This document shows, in pieces, positions 53,145 to 62,421 of a stretch of 64,000 nt of DNA. The stretch's first letter is position 1; every line of letters starts with the position of its first letter. The DNA is taken from the NCBI GenBank assembly GCA_017427185.1, contig JAFRTJ010000033.1, positions 1-64,000 of the forward strand. The letters are read 5' to 3'. The position numbers and the translations under genes are program-made. This stretch comes from Bacteroidaceae bacterium. Lineage in GTDB: Bacteria; Bacteroidota; Bacteroidia; Bacteroidales; Bacteroidaceae. The notes under the pieces are model-generated. The model was not told the DNA's origin, did not search any database, and saw nothing but the letters and a program-made list of their open reading frames with translations.

Positions 53145-53870
53145 ATGCTTGAGACAACGCGTGGTATCGTATTACATTCTCAGAAATATTCCGAGGGAAG
53201 TCTAATCGTGAACATTTTCACGGAGAGTCATGGCAATTTAGGCTTTATCGTGAAGATTCCAAAGTCTCGAACGAGTTCGTTACGGACGGTTTTTCTTCGC
53301 CCGTTGAGTATATTGGAAATCGTTTTCGATTATCGTCCCAACTTAAGTTTGCAACGCATTACAGAAATACGTTTAGCTGTTTCTTATCAGACACTTCCTT
53401 TTGATCCTTTGAAAGAAACAATGGCTCTTTTCCTGTCAGAGTTCCTCTATTATGCATTAAGGAATGAACAACCCAGTATTTCCTTGTTCTCTTATCTCAC
53501 AAATGGTTTAGAATGGTTGGATATGAGTCGCAAAGAATATTCCAACTTCCATCTGGTCTTTCTCCTGCGTCTTACTCGTTTCTTAGGGTTTTGGCCGAAT
53601 GTGGAGAATTATCACGAGGATGATTTCTTTGATTTGCTTTCCAGTCAATATACAAGAGTCAGGCCTCCTCATGGTTTTTATTTGATACCTGAGGAGGCCT
53701 GTCTCGTGCCTTTGTTTCTACGAATGAGTTACCCGACGATGCATCTGTTTCGGATGAATCATGTGCAACGAGGCAGATTCTTGGATGTTCTCAACAGCTA
53801 TTATCGTTTGCACATTCCAGATTTCCCAGTTCTGAAGTCTGTTGCGGTGTTGCGCGATGTGTTGTCCTAA
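53145..53870 (+). CDS. recO: DNA repair protein RecO
   Basis: 241 residues. Mediator protein that loads RecA on SSB-coated DNA in the RecFOR pathway. N-terminal OB fold: TTRGIVLHSQKYSEGSLIVNIFTESHGNLGF; then a helical domain with FLSEFLYYALRNEQPSISLF. The C-terminal zinc-finger cysteines of E. coli-like RecO are absent, as in many Bacteroidota. It converges with ftsZ; the gap is only 6 nt, and no separate terminator is seen. Confidence 0.9.
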   Translation: MLETTRGIVLHSQKYSEGSLIVNIFTESHGNLGFIVKIPKSRTSSLRTVFLRPLSILEIVFDYRPNLSLQRITEIRLAVSYQTLPFDPLKETMALFLSEFLYYALRNEQPSISLFSYLTNGLEWLDMSRKEYSNFHLVFLLRLTRFLGFWPNVENYHEDDFFDLLSSQYTRVRPPHGFYLIPEEACLVPLFLRMSYPTMHLFRMNHVQRGRFLDVLNSYYRLHIPDFPVLKSVAVLRDVLS

Positions 53871-53876
53871 CGCGTC

Positions 53877-55199
53877 TTATTGTATTTCCAGTTGGAATCC
53901 TCCTTCTTCTATGCTGGGTTTTTGCTGTGGAACTTGCGCTTGAGACTCTTTGTTCTTGATGCGGTTCAGTTCGTCTTTTGTTCTTCGGTAAGTAGGCAGA
54001 GTCTCCACCATCGAGATGACATCATCATTGTCGAGGTCAGCATCAGAGAAAATGTAGATGTTGTGATGACGCCTGCGTGCTGTAGTGGTTCCTCCGTTGC
54101 TGTAGAACATTTCACGGCGTTCTTCTTCCTTGGCTTTCTTTTCTTCGTCCTCTGCAGCTTTTTCTCGATTTTGCTGTTCTACTGCTTCCGGCATGCCTGG
54201 CACATTCTGTAAACCGAATCCTGTAGCCAGCACGGTGATTTTCACCTTGCTGCCGAGTGAACTGTCAGTAGCCAAACCCCACTTCGTCTCGACATCTCGT
54301 TTGAACTTGCTCATGAAATCGTTTACCTCGTTCATCTCTTCCATCATCAAACTATCCTGATCCTTGTCACCACAGAAGTTGATGTTTAGTAAAACCTTCT
54401 TGGAATTGAAGATGTCGTTGCCGTTCAGCAATGGGCTGTTCAAAGCTTGCCCGATGGCTTTGGTGACACGATTCTCTCCTTCGCCATATCCTGTACTCAT
54501 GATAGCCACACCTCCATCTTTCAATACGGTGGTCACATCCTGAAAATCCAGATTCATAATACCGTGCATGGTGATGATTTCAGCGATACTCTTAGCTGCA
54601 ATGCTCAAAGTGTCATCTGCTTTGGCAAAGGCATTGACGACAGTCAGTTCTGGATAGATCTCGCGCAGGCGTTCATTGTTGATTACCAATAGAGCATCAA
54701 CATGTTTCGAAATTTCTTCCACGCCATCGAGTGCTTGATTGATTTTCATGTTGCCCTCAAACTTGAAGGGGATTGTAACGATACCCACAGTCAGGATTCC
54801 TGCATCTTTTGCACATTGTGCAATGATGGGAGCCGCTCCTGTGCCTGTACCGCCACCCATGCCTGCGGTGATGAAGACCATTCGTGTGCCATCGTTCAAC
54901 ATTTCCTTGATGTCCTCGATGCTTTCTTGGGCTGCCAGACGTGCCTTTTCGGGACGGTTTCCTGCCCCTAATCCATCCTTGCCTAATTGTAAGTGATTGG
55001 GTACAGGAGAATCGCCAAGAGCTTTCTTGTCAGTATTGCAAAGAAGATATGTCACGTCGTGGATTCCTTCACGATACATGTGATTGACTGCATTGCCGCC
55101 ACCGCCACCTACACCAATTACCTTGATGATACTAGGCGTGGAAGTTTTGAAATTGAATGCAATGCCACCCTCGTTTATTTTTGTATTATTGTCTTGCAT
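53877..55199 (-). CDS. ftsZ: Cell division protein FtsZ
   Basis: 440 residues. Tubulin-like GTPase that forms the Z ring. GTP-binding motifs: GVGGGGGNAVNHM, TAGMGGGTGTGAAPIIA (tubulin signature), and NFAKADDTL-like switch region NAFAKADDTLSIAAK. The core ends at about 330; a charged linker (EKAAEDEEKKAKEEERR) and a distinct C-terminal segment (HHNIYIFSDADLDNDD, PTYRRTKDEL) follow, ending with GGFQLEIQ. Last gene of the dcw cluster, 18 nt after ftsA. Confidence 0.98.
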   Translation of the reverse strand: MQDNNTKINEGGIAFNFKTSTPSIIKVIGVGGGGGNAVNHMYREGIHDVTYLLCNTDKKALGDSPVPNHLQLGKDGLGAGNRPEKARLAAQESIEDIKEMLNDGTRMVFITAGMGGGTGTGAAPIIAQCAKDAGILTVGIVTIPFKFEGNMKINQALDGVEEISKHVDALLVINNERLREIYPELTVVNAFAKADDTLSIAAKSIAEIITMHGIMNLDFQDVTTVLKDGGVAIMSTGYGEGENRVTKAIGQALNSPLLNGNDIFNSKKVLLNINFCGDKDQDSLMMEEMNEVNDFMSKFKRDVETKWGLATDSSLGSKVKITVLATGFGLQNVPGMPEAVEQQNREKAAEDEEKKAKEEERREMFYSNGGTTTARRRHHNIYIFSDADLDNDDVISMVETLPTYRRTKDELNRIKNKESQAQVPQQKPSIEEGGFQLEIQ

Positions 55200-55217
55200 A
55201 GTTTTTCTTTTTTTCCA

Positions 55218-56540
55218 TTATACATCATCATCCATCAGCATAGAAGCAATTCTTCCCCAAAGATTCTTTACTTTCTTGCCTACCTTCTCACCTTGTTCTT
55301 TTTTTGTCTCTATCGGTTCTTCAACCTTTTTCTCTGTTCCTGCATCAAAAGAGATTTCTGTCTGTACAGCTTCTTTCTCTACAGGCATCTCGCTCACACA
55401 GTTTTGGTCACCCTTGAGCAAGAGAGCCATCAAAGTGTTGAAGTTGTTGTTTTCGGGAATGTTGACATTGTGGGCTGTTGTGATGTTAAGAGGCAGTCCT
55501 TTTGCAATGCGGATAGGCTTGTTGCAGTGAGTGTGTTCCGTAAATGCTTTGGTCATGTTTCTTACGCGTGAGCCTCCGCCTGTCAGAATGATACCAGAAA
55601 GCAGGTTGTCACTTTCTTTAGAAATATGTGACCATACATTTACGATGATTTCCTCGTATCGAGCCTCCACAATTTCTTGCAGTACATCCTCATCAATAGT
55701 TCTGTCAAAACTCAGTTGAATCTTACGGGGCGTATGATCTTCTCCATCTGTATGATAAGCAGTTCCATAGTCCAATTTGAGTTTTTCGGCCTCCTCCATG
55801 TCGATGGATTTGGTGGCAATGTCTGCTGTAATGTTTGAACTGCCCAAAGGAATGACAGCAAGATGTCGCAAGGTGTTTTGAGTATATACACCAACCGTAG
55901 TCGTGTCAGCACCTATATCAACCAAAGCGCATCCAGAGCGTTTTTCACTGGCGTTTAGCAATGCATCAGCCAGACAGATGGGTGAAATAAGGACTTCTGC
56001 AATATCCAGACCTGCACCTTTAACGCATTTCTCTATATTCTCGTAAAGGGAATTGCGTGCTATAACGTTCATAAAGCGTGCTTCAATTTGTTCACTGAGC
56101 ATACCTACGGGTTCCGCTACATTCCGATTCCCGATTCCATACTCTTGAGGCACAACGTCTAGAATCCGTGAGTCTGTATATACTTCTCCTTGGTTGATGT
56201 CCTTCAACTGATCTACCATATCGTTGGTAATCTGAATCTTCCCATCGAATTGGCGGAACACCTTGTTCTGAACCGTGTGTAGTGACTGGCCTGCCAAACC
56301 AATGTACACACGTTTCACATAGATGTTCAGACGGTCATTCAATTGTCCCACAACTTTTGAGATGGCCTGTGTTGTCTTATCGATGTTATCGATGATACCT
56401 TTGCGGATACTGTTGGCCGCACTCTCTTGTGCAAATGCAAGAACTTGCATCGTCCCGTCCGGCTCTCGTTTGCCGGCAATAGCCCGAATGGTTGTTGAGC
56501 CTAATTCTATGGCTACAATAATTTCCTTTTCTGCTCCCAT
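55218..56540 (-). CDS. ftsA: Cell division protein FtsA
   Basis: 440 residues. Actin-like protein that anchors FtsZ to the membrane. N-terminal VAIELGSTTIRAIAGKREPDG, the ATP-site CALVDIGADTTTVGVYTQ and ILTGGGSRVRNMTKAF are in place, with the 1C domain between. After a charged linker (TEKKVEEPIETKKEQGEKV), the end KVKNLWGRIASMLMDDDV is a likely amphipathic membrane-binding helix. Directly between ftsQ and ftsZ in the cluster. Confidence 0.96.
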   Translation of the reverse strand: MGAEKEIIVAIELGSTTIRAIAGKREPDGTMQVLAFAQESAANSIRKGIIDNIDKTTQAISKVVGQLNDRLNIYVKRVYIGLAGQSLHTVQNKVFRQFDGKIQITNDMVDQLKDINQGEVYTDSRILDVVPQEYGIGNRNVAEPVGMLSEQIEARFMNVIARNSLYENIEKCVKGAGLDIAEVLISPICLADALLNASEKRSGCALVDIGADTTTVGVYTQNTLRHLAVIPLGSSNITADIATKSIDMEEAEKLKLDYGTAYHTDGEDHTPRKIQLSFDRTIDEDVLQEIVEARYEEIIVNVWSHISKESDNLLSGIILTGGGSRVRNMTKAFTEHTHCNKPIRIAKGLPLNITTAHNVNIPENNNFNTLMALLLKGDQNCVSEMPVEKEAVQTEISFDAGTEKKVEEPIETKKEQGEKVGKKVKNLWGRIASMLMDDDV

Positions 56541-56557
56541 ATTTTAACTCTTTTATT

Positions 56558-57292
56558 TTATTTGTCTCTTTTGGTACATACAATTTGTCCGTTGAAGGCT
56601 AAATTGATGGTCTTGTATTTATTCCATCCCACTTTGGGGAGTCCTTTTTCGTAGAAGAGAAGCATGCGGTCTAATTTGTCCTTATAGTTCTGCGTATTAC
56701 CCAAAACGATAGTATGGTTTCCTACTCTGGGATAGAGCGTCACTTCGTCTTTTGAAGAAACGGTGATTTGCTCGATTTGCTTGTTCCAGAAATCATTATC
56801 ATGGATGTATTCAGCCAGGGAAGCCAACTCCTTTTTTGCATACTCTTTGGTGATGTTACCAGTAGCAATGCAAAGATTCAGGTTGAAGTTTCCTATGGGC
56901 ATGTTCTCGCCAGTTCTATCTAGATAGTATTCTTCTCCGTTGTTTGCTATGACGTGAAGGATGGGTTGCATCAAGGAAACGAGTATGCAAAGTTTACCTT
57001 CTGAGGTGTGGTAACACAAGGCACTCTTGATGTAAGGGTTTTGGGTCAACTTTTTTTCTATATTGGGCATGTCGATTCTGCATAGATGTTGCCCCTCTGG
57101 AGATATCTTGTTGTGAGCTAAGATATTTTGAACATCTCCCTCTTGAACAAAACCTTCTTGAAGACTGTCTTGGAAAAGGATCTCCACAGCGCAGCATGTC
57201 ACATCTTCTGCAGGTTGTGAGAGTTTGACTATCGCGAATATCAGATATCCCACAACTCCTATTAATAGAATAATTTTTGTTGCAATCTTCAT
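56558..57292 (-). CDS. ftsQ: Cell division protein FtsQ
   Basis: 244 residues. Single-pass inner-membrane protein linking early and late divisome proteins. One N-terminal TM helix (IILLIGVVGYLIFAIVKL, about 6-24), then a POTRA-like domain (VEILFQDSLQEGFVQEGDV, about 35-100) and a beta domain. Sequence similarity to E. coli FtsQ is low, so identification rests largely on topology and position between murC and ftsA. It overlaps the murC stop by four bases (ATGA). Confidence 0.88.
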   Translation of the reverse strand: MKIATKIILLIGVVGYLIFAIVKLSQPAEDVTCCAVEILFQDSLQEGFVQEGDVQNILAHNKISPEGQHLCRIDMPNIEKKLTQNPYIKSALCYHTSEGKLCILVSLMQPILHVIANNGEEYYLDRTGENMPIGNFNLNLCIATGNITKEYAKKELASLAEYIHDNDFWNKQIEQITVSSKDEVTLYPRVGNHTIVLGNTQNYKDKLDRMLLFYEKGLPKVGWNKYKTINLAFNGQIVCTKRDK

Positions 57293-58668
57293 GCTTTTGG
57301 ACGTAGAATTTCTGTTATTTTATCAGCATAGTCTTCTATATCTCCAGCTCCTAAGGTCACGAGGACATCAAATCCTCCTTGACGGACGATATCACAAATC
57401 TCGTCCTTTGTGCATAGTTGCTTTTGGACTCCTGGACGCAGATTGTCGTAAATCAGTGCACTGGTTATTCCTGGAATGGGTTTCTCTCGAGCAGGGTAAA
57501 TATCCACGATGACAATATCGTCCAGTAATGATAGTGAATCTGCAAAATCCTTGTAGAAATCTCGCGTACGCGTATATAGGTGAGGCTGGAAAATAGCTTT
57601 GATATGTTTCCCTTCGTAAAGTTGCTTGATGCTTATGATGCTTTGACGTATTTCTGCAGGATGATGTGCATAGTCGCTCAAGTAGACCATCTTGTCGCTG
57701 CGTATGCGGAAATCGAATCTGCGGTCTACTCCTTGGAAAGATGCCATAGCTGCCTTTATCTCTTCGCTGGTAACTCCACTTATTTGGGCCAATGCCATGG
57801 CTGCGATTCCATTTTCGATGTTTATTGCTACAGGTACTCCTAATTGTATTCCCTGTATATCGCCCAGGGGTGAAACCAAATCGAAGGAGATTTCTCCATT
57901 TCCTATTTTCACTTTTTCAGCATGGAAATCACCCTTTTCTCGACTATAGGTATAGGTAGTCACTCCCTTTTGCGGAGAAGCTTTCATCTTTAAGTTTTCA
58001 TGCAGGATGAGAAAGCCGTTAGGTTGAATCAGGGTAGTATACTTTTGGAAACTCTCCAGATAGGCTTCTTCCGTATTATATATGTCCAAATGATCAGCAT
58101 CTGTTGCGGTAATTACACTCGCATATGGTGATAACCAATGGAAGGAACGATCGAATTCATCTGCCTCAATTACCACATAGGGACTGCTGTGACTCAAGAT
58201 GTAGTTTGTTCCATAGTTTTTAGTGATGCCACCCAGAAACGCATTGCAATCAACGTGGCTCTGATGTAATATGTGAGCTGCCATGCTGCTTGTAGTCGTT
58301 TTTCCATGAGTTCCTGCTACGCAAAGTCCCTTTAAAGAGCGTGTTAATGTTCCTAGTACTTGAGCTCTTTTTTGAATCTCGAAGCCTCCTGCTTGGAAAA
58401 ATATAAGTTCCTTATGATCTTTTGGAACAGCTGGTGTATAGACTATAAGACATGAATTTTTGTCTTTGCAATCCTTAGGGATAAGTTCAATATTATCTTC
58501 ATAATGTACTTTTGCTCCTTCGACACATAGTTTCTTCGTCAAGTCGCTAGGAGTTTTGTCATATCCTGCTACCACAATTCCTTTGTGCAGGAAATAGCGA
58601 GCGATAGCACTCATGCCAATCCCGCCGATTCCTATGAAATATACAGCCTTTATGTCGTTCAGATCCAT
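57289..58668 (-). CDS. murC: UDP-N-acetylmuramate--L-alanine ligase
   Basis: 459 residues. Adds L-Ala to UDP-MurNAc, the first amino acid of the stem peptide. N-terminal Rossmann domain FIGIGGIGMSAIARYFL, central ATP-binding VAGTHGKTTTSSMAAHIL, then EADEFDRSFHWL and C-terminal domain with DYAHHPAEIRQSI and TLGAGDIEDYAD. All Mur-ligase signatures are intact. It lies between murG (28-nt gap) and ftsQ (4-nt overlap). Confidence 0.97.
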   Translation of the reverse strand: MDLNDIKAVYFIGIGGIGMSAIARYFLHKGIVVAGYDKTPSDLTKKLCVEGAKVHYEDNIELIPKDCKDKNSCLIVYTPAVPKDHKELIFFQAGGFEIQKRAQVLGTLTRSLKGLCVAGTHGKTTTSSMAAHILHQSHVDCNAFLGGITKNYGTNYILSHSSPYVVIEADEFDRSFHWLSPYASVITATDADHLDIYNTEEAYLESFQKYTTLIQPNGFLILHENLKMKASPQKGVTTYTYSREKGDFHAEKVKIGNGEISFDLVSPLGDIQGIQLGVPVAINIENGIAAMALAQISGVTSEEIKAAMASFQGVDRRFDFRIRSDKMVYLSDYAHHPAEIRQSIISIKQLYEGKHIKAIFQPHLYTRTRDFYKDFADSLSLLDDIVIVDIYPAREKPIPGITSALIYDNLRPGVQKQLCTKDEICDIVRQGGFDVLVTLGAGDIEDYADKITEILRPKA

Positions 58669-58696
58669 ATTCTTAATATGTCTTCAGATTCATTCT

Positions 58697-59812
58697 CTAA
58701 TTATTCTTGTCTGCCAGTTTGATCACTTCCTTGGCAATTATTTCTGCAGAATCAGGAAGAGCCATTTTTAGTGCGTTCTGTCCTAAAGAATCTAATAATG
58801 TCCTGTTTGTGACTGTTTCGATGGCTAAGGGTATCAGTTTTTCTTTTGCTTCAGCATCGCGGACCAAAATGGCAGCTTGTTTGTTTACGAGAGCCATTGC
58901 ATTATGAGTTTGGTGGTCTTCCGCAACATTGGGACTTGGAACCAAAATGGACGGTTTCCCTAGCAGGCATAATTCGCTGATGCTGCTGGCTCCTGCACGG
59001 CTGATTACCAGATCTGCCAATTTGTATGCATGATCCATCTTGCTAATGAAATCTGTTACATACAGATTGTCAGGTTTGCTTATTTTGTCCAGTTCTTGTT
59101 GTATGGTAATCTTGTAGTAGCTACCAGTTTGCCAGATGAATTGAATTGGGGCAGTTGCTATTCTTTGTACATTAAGCAGTACGCTCTCATTCAATGTTTT
59201 AGCTCCCAAACTGCCACCAATCAGTAGGATTGTTGGGATGTTGGGATTGAGTCCGAATGCAGCAGCTGCCTCTTCTTTGGAGGTTTTATTGCTCAAGAGA
59301 CTTTGGCGGACCGGATTCCCTGTTAAGAGGATTTTGTCCTTAGGGAAGAATCGCTCCATGCCTTCATAAGCCACACAAATTTTTTGTGCTTTTTTTGCTA
59401 ACGACTTGTTGGTTAATCCTGCAAAACTGTTCTGCTCCTGTATAAGGCAAGGAATTCCCAACTCATGTGCAGCATTCAGTGTGGCAGAACTTGCATATCC
59501 ACCAACCCCAATCGCGACTTCGGGCTTGAACTCGCTGATAATTTTTTTTACCTTATGTTTGCTCTTCATGAATTTCCAGAGAACACGGAGATTCTCAGGT
59601 TTCCACAAGGGGCGTAATAGACCTTGGACAGGCAGCCCGATTATCTCGTATCCTGCAGCAGGAATGCGTGTCATCTCCATGCGCCCTTCTGCTCCGATGA
59701 AAAGAATTTTTGCGTCTGGATTCAGTCTCCTGAGGGCATTGGCTATACTGATCGCAGGGAAAATGTGTCCCCCTGTACCGCCACCGCTTATGATAAATCT
59801 TTTCTCTGTCAT
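58697..59812 (-). CDS. murG: Lipid II-forming GlcNAc transferase MurG
   Basis: 371 residues. GT28 glycosyltransferase on the cytoplasmic membrane face that adds GlcNAc to lipid I. The donor/acceptor motifs are SGGGTGGHIFPAISIANAL at the start, GVGGYASSATLNAAH, LIGGSLGAKTLNESV, and LVISRAGASSISELCLLGKPSILVP. Length is normal. Position between ftsW and murC fits the dcw order. Confidence 0.97.
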   Translation of the reverse strand: MTEKRFIISGGGTGGHIFPAISIANALRRLNPDAKILFIGAEGRMEMTRIPAAGYEIIGLPVQGLLRPLWKPENLRVLWKFMKSKHKVKKIISEFKPEVAIGVGGYASSATLNAAHELGIPCLIQEQNSFAGLTNKSLAKKAQKICVAYEGMERFFPKDKILLTGNPVRQSLLSNKTSKEEAAAAFGLNPNIPTILLIGGSLGAKTLNESVLLNVQRIATAPIQFIWQTGSYYKITIQQELDKISKPDNLYVTDFISKMDHAYKLADLVISRAGASSISELCLLGKPSILVPSPNVAEDHQTHNAMALVNKQAAILVRDAEAKEKLIPLAIETVTNRTLLDSLGQNALKMALPDSAEIIAKEVIKLADKNN

Positions 59813-59829
59813 ATAAGGTTCATTTTTAG

Positions 59830-61062
59830 CTAGACAGCTTTTGTTGTGATCTTTTTCTGTTCGTTACTCGCCTCATCCACTTTCTTGGCAGAACGACTCA
59901 CGCTTAGTATCATACCAATGTAAGCACAGTTGACAAAGGTTGCTGTGCCTCCTTTGCTGATTAGAGGGAGAGGTTGCCCAGTCACGGGGAAAGCCCCAAC
60001 GGCAACAGCCATATTGATCATGGCTTGTACGACCATCATCAATGCTAATCCCATCACCAAATAGGCGGGGAACAATGCTTTACATCGCTTAGCTATTTTC
60101 ATGGCTCTCCACATCAGTAATAGATAGAGGAACATGACGAAAGCTCCACTCAGGATTCCGCCTTCTTCTATGATGATGGCATAGATGAAATCTGAGAAGG
60201 CTTGAGGCAAATAGTCACGCTCTACTGAGTTGCCAGGTCCTTTGCCCACAAGATTGCAGGTTGCAATGGCTATTTTTGCATGTGTTACCTGTACGTTGTC
60301 GTAGATGTCATAATCATCAGGGTTCTCTGGTGTTACGTGGTGATCTGTGATACGATGAACCCAAGTGGGAACACGGTGGAGAATTCCATGTTCTTGTGCA
60401 CTCCAATTATCTAAAGTGGATTCTGGAATGGAGTGGGCCGTGAAAATTCCCAGTGCAGCACCTGCTATCATTCCTCCAACAATCCATGCCAACCATTTTG
60501 AGGGTGCTTGTGATATAAACAGTATTCCCAATATCACAAGGAAGATTATGCCTGCGGTAGATAGGTTCTCAGTAGCTATCAGTCCTAATACTAACAAAGT
60601 CAATCCTATGACAATCTTGAAGGAAAGGTTTGAGGCTCCTTTTTCTGTTCGCATAGAAGAAAGGAGGAATGCGGCAACACCTACAAGACTGATCTTGGCA
60701 AGTTCAGAAGGCTGGAAACTGAAAATTCCCACATCCAACCATCGGGCTCCACCATTGATTTTGCCTGCGAAGAGTACAAAAACCAGCATCACGAGAGAAA
60801 CAAGAAGCATCACCACGCTTAATAGCTTAAACCATACGCAGGGTATCAAATGAATTAACCATGCTAGTATGATTCCGACCAGCACGAAGGAACCATGTCT
60901 CATCACAGGGTCCCAATAATGCCCAGAGTCGTAACTCATGTTGCTGCTTGCACTATATACCTCAATGACAGAAACCATACACAGCAGCAGGAAGATCATC
61001 CATACTACCGTATCGCCTTGCATGAGGCCCTTCTCTTCAAATGATGCTTTGTTTAATGCCAT
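59830..61062 (-). CDS. ftsW: Division-specific SEDS protein FtsW
   Basis: 410 residues. SEDS peptidoglycan polymerase of the divisome, about ten TM helices. Characteristic segments: GGARWLDVGIFSFQPSELAKI, ENLSTAGIIFLVILGILF, GKGPGNSVERDYLPQAFSDFIYAIIIEEGG and VTGQPLPLISKGGTATFVNC. The last two contain the usual conserved catalytic-loop residues of SEDS proteins. The position in the dcw cluster between murD and murG supports FtsW rather than RodA. Confidence 0.95.
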   Translation of the reverse strand: MALNKASFEEKGLMQGDTVVWMIFLLLCMVSVIEVYSASSNMSYDSGHYWDPVMRHGSFVLVGIILAWLIHLIPCVWFKLLSVVMLLVSLVMLVFVLFAGKINGGARWLDVGIFSFQPSELAKISLVGVAAFLLSSMRTEKGASNLSFKIVIGLTLLVLGLIATENLSTAGIIFLVILGILFISQAPSKWLAWIVGGMIAGAALGIFTAHSIPESTLDNWSAQEHGILHRVPTWVHRITDHHVTPENPDDYDIYDNVQVTHAKIAIATCNLVGKGPGNSVERDYLPQAFSDFIYAIIIEEGGILSGAFVMFLYLLLMWRAMKIAKRCKALFPAYLVMGLALMMVVQAMINMAVAVGAFPVTGQPLPLISKGGTATFVNCAYIGMILSVSRSAKKVDEASNEQKKITTKAV

Positions 61063-61077
61063 TTGTTGTTTTCTTGC

Positions 61078-62412
61078 TTAAAGTGCTTTTACCAATGTTT
61101 TGAATTGCTCACCTCTATCTTCCATATTCTTGAATAAGTCAAAGCTTGCACAGCATGGGCTCAACAAGACAGTATAGCCAGGTTTTGCCATTCTCACACA
61201 GGCTGCAACACATTCTTTCATGCTATGTGTGTCCTCTACAGGGATATTCATTCCATCAAAAAAATCGTGGAGTTTTGTGTTGTCTGCTCCTAAGTATACA
61301 AGACCTGCACATTTCTGTTTTACCAAATCTTTGATGGCGTTATAATCATTCCCTTTGTCTTTGCCTCCTATAATCAGGATGGTTGGGGTGTTCATGCTCT
61401 CCAAAGCATACCAGCAAGCATCCACATTGGTAGCCTTTGAATCGTTGATATATTGTACCCCCCCTATGCGAGCAACTTTTTCTAACCGATGTTCCACGCC
61501 CTCAAAGTTGCTTAGACTTTTTCGAAGGGTTTCGTCCTTAATGCCACTTAGATGAGCTGCAATACCAGCAGCAAGACTATTGTACATATTGTGCTTGCCA
61601 CTTAGACTAAGTTCCTCTTGTTCCATATTGAATGGGGTTGGCTTCTCTATCACGTATTGACCGTCTGCAATGTATCCTATCATACCATCTTTTTTCAAGA
61701 TGCTGAAGGGACACATTTGAGCTTTGATGCCATATTTCTTTAGTTCTTGGCTGATGATAGGATCATCTGCCCAATAGACAAATGCATCTTCTTCAGTCTG
61801 ATTTTGTACAATACGCATTTTGGCATCTGTGTAATTCTGCATATTGTAGTCATATCGGTCCAGATGGTCGGGTGTAATGTTCAGCAAAATAGCTATGTTT
61901 GCTCGGAACTTATACATGTTGTCCAGCTGGAAACTACTCAACTCGATGATGTAGTAGTCATATGTCTTCCCCTCTGCAATTTGTAGAGCTAAACTGCGTC
62001 CGATGTTGCCAGCTAATCCTACATTGTAACCTGCTTCCTTGAAGATATGGTAGATCAGGCTGGTGGTTGTTGTCTTACCATTCGATCCGGTTACACAGAT
62101 CATTTTTGCATGGGTGTATCTTCCCGCAAATTCTATCTCGCTGATAATGGGGATTCCTATTTCTTTTGCCTTTTGTACGATAGGAGCATTCTCAGGGATT
62201 CCTGGACTCTTCACGATCTCGTCTGCGCAGAGGACAAGTTCTTCTGTATGATGTCCTTCTTCCCAGCTCACTTGGTATTCATTCAGCAGCTCCTTGTAGT
62301 TGTCTTTGATTTTGCCCATATCACTGACAAAGACATCGAATCCCTTTGTCTTGGCAAGTGCAGCAGCTCCGACTCCACTTTCTGCAGCTCCTAATACTAC
62401 AATTCTTTTCAT
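61078..62412 (-). CDS. murD: UDP-N-acetylmuramoylalanine--D-glutamate ligase
   Basis: 444 residues. Adds D-Glu to UDP-MurNAc-L-Ala. N-terminal VVLGAAESGVGAAALAKTKG, ATP-site CVTGSNGKTTTTSLIYHIF, LNITPDHLDRYDYNMQNY, YINDSKATNVDACWYALESM and LIIGGKDKGNDYN are the usual Mur-ligase motifs. Between mraY (9-nt gap) and ftsW. Confidence 0.97.
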   Translation of the reverse strand: MKRIVVLGAAESGVGAAALAKTKGFDVFVSDMGKIKDNYKELLNEYQVSWEEGHHTEELVLCADEIVKSPGIPENAPIVQKAKEIGIPIISEIEFAGRYTHAKMICVTGSNGKTTTTSLIYHIFKEAGYNVGLAGNIGRSLALQIAEGKTYDYYIIELSSFQLDNMYKFRANIAILLNITPDHLDRYDYNMQNYTDAKMRIVQNQTEEDAFVYWADDPIISQELKKYGIKAQMCPFSILKKDGMIGYIADGQYVIEKPTPFNMEQEELSLSGKHNMYNSLAAGIAAHLSGIKDETLRKSLSNFEGVEHRLEKVARIGGVQYINDSKATNVDACWYALESMNTPTILIIGGKDKGNDYNAIKDLVKQKCAGLVYLGADNTKLHDFFDGMNIPVEDTHSMKECVAACVRMAKPGYTVLLSPCCASFDLFKNMEDRGEQFKTLVKAL

Positions 62413-62421
62413 TCTTTCTTT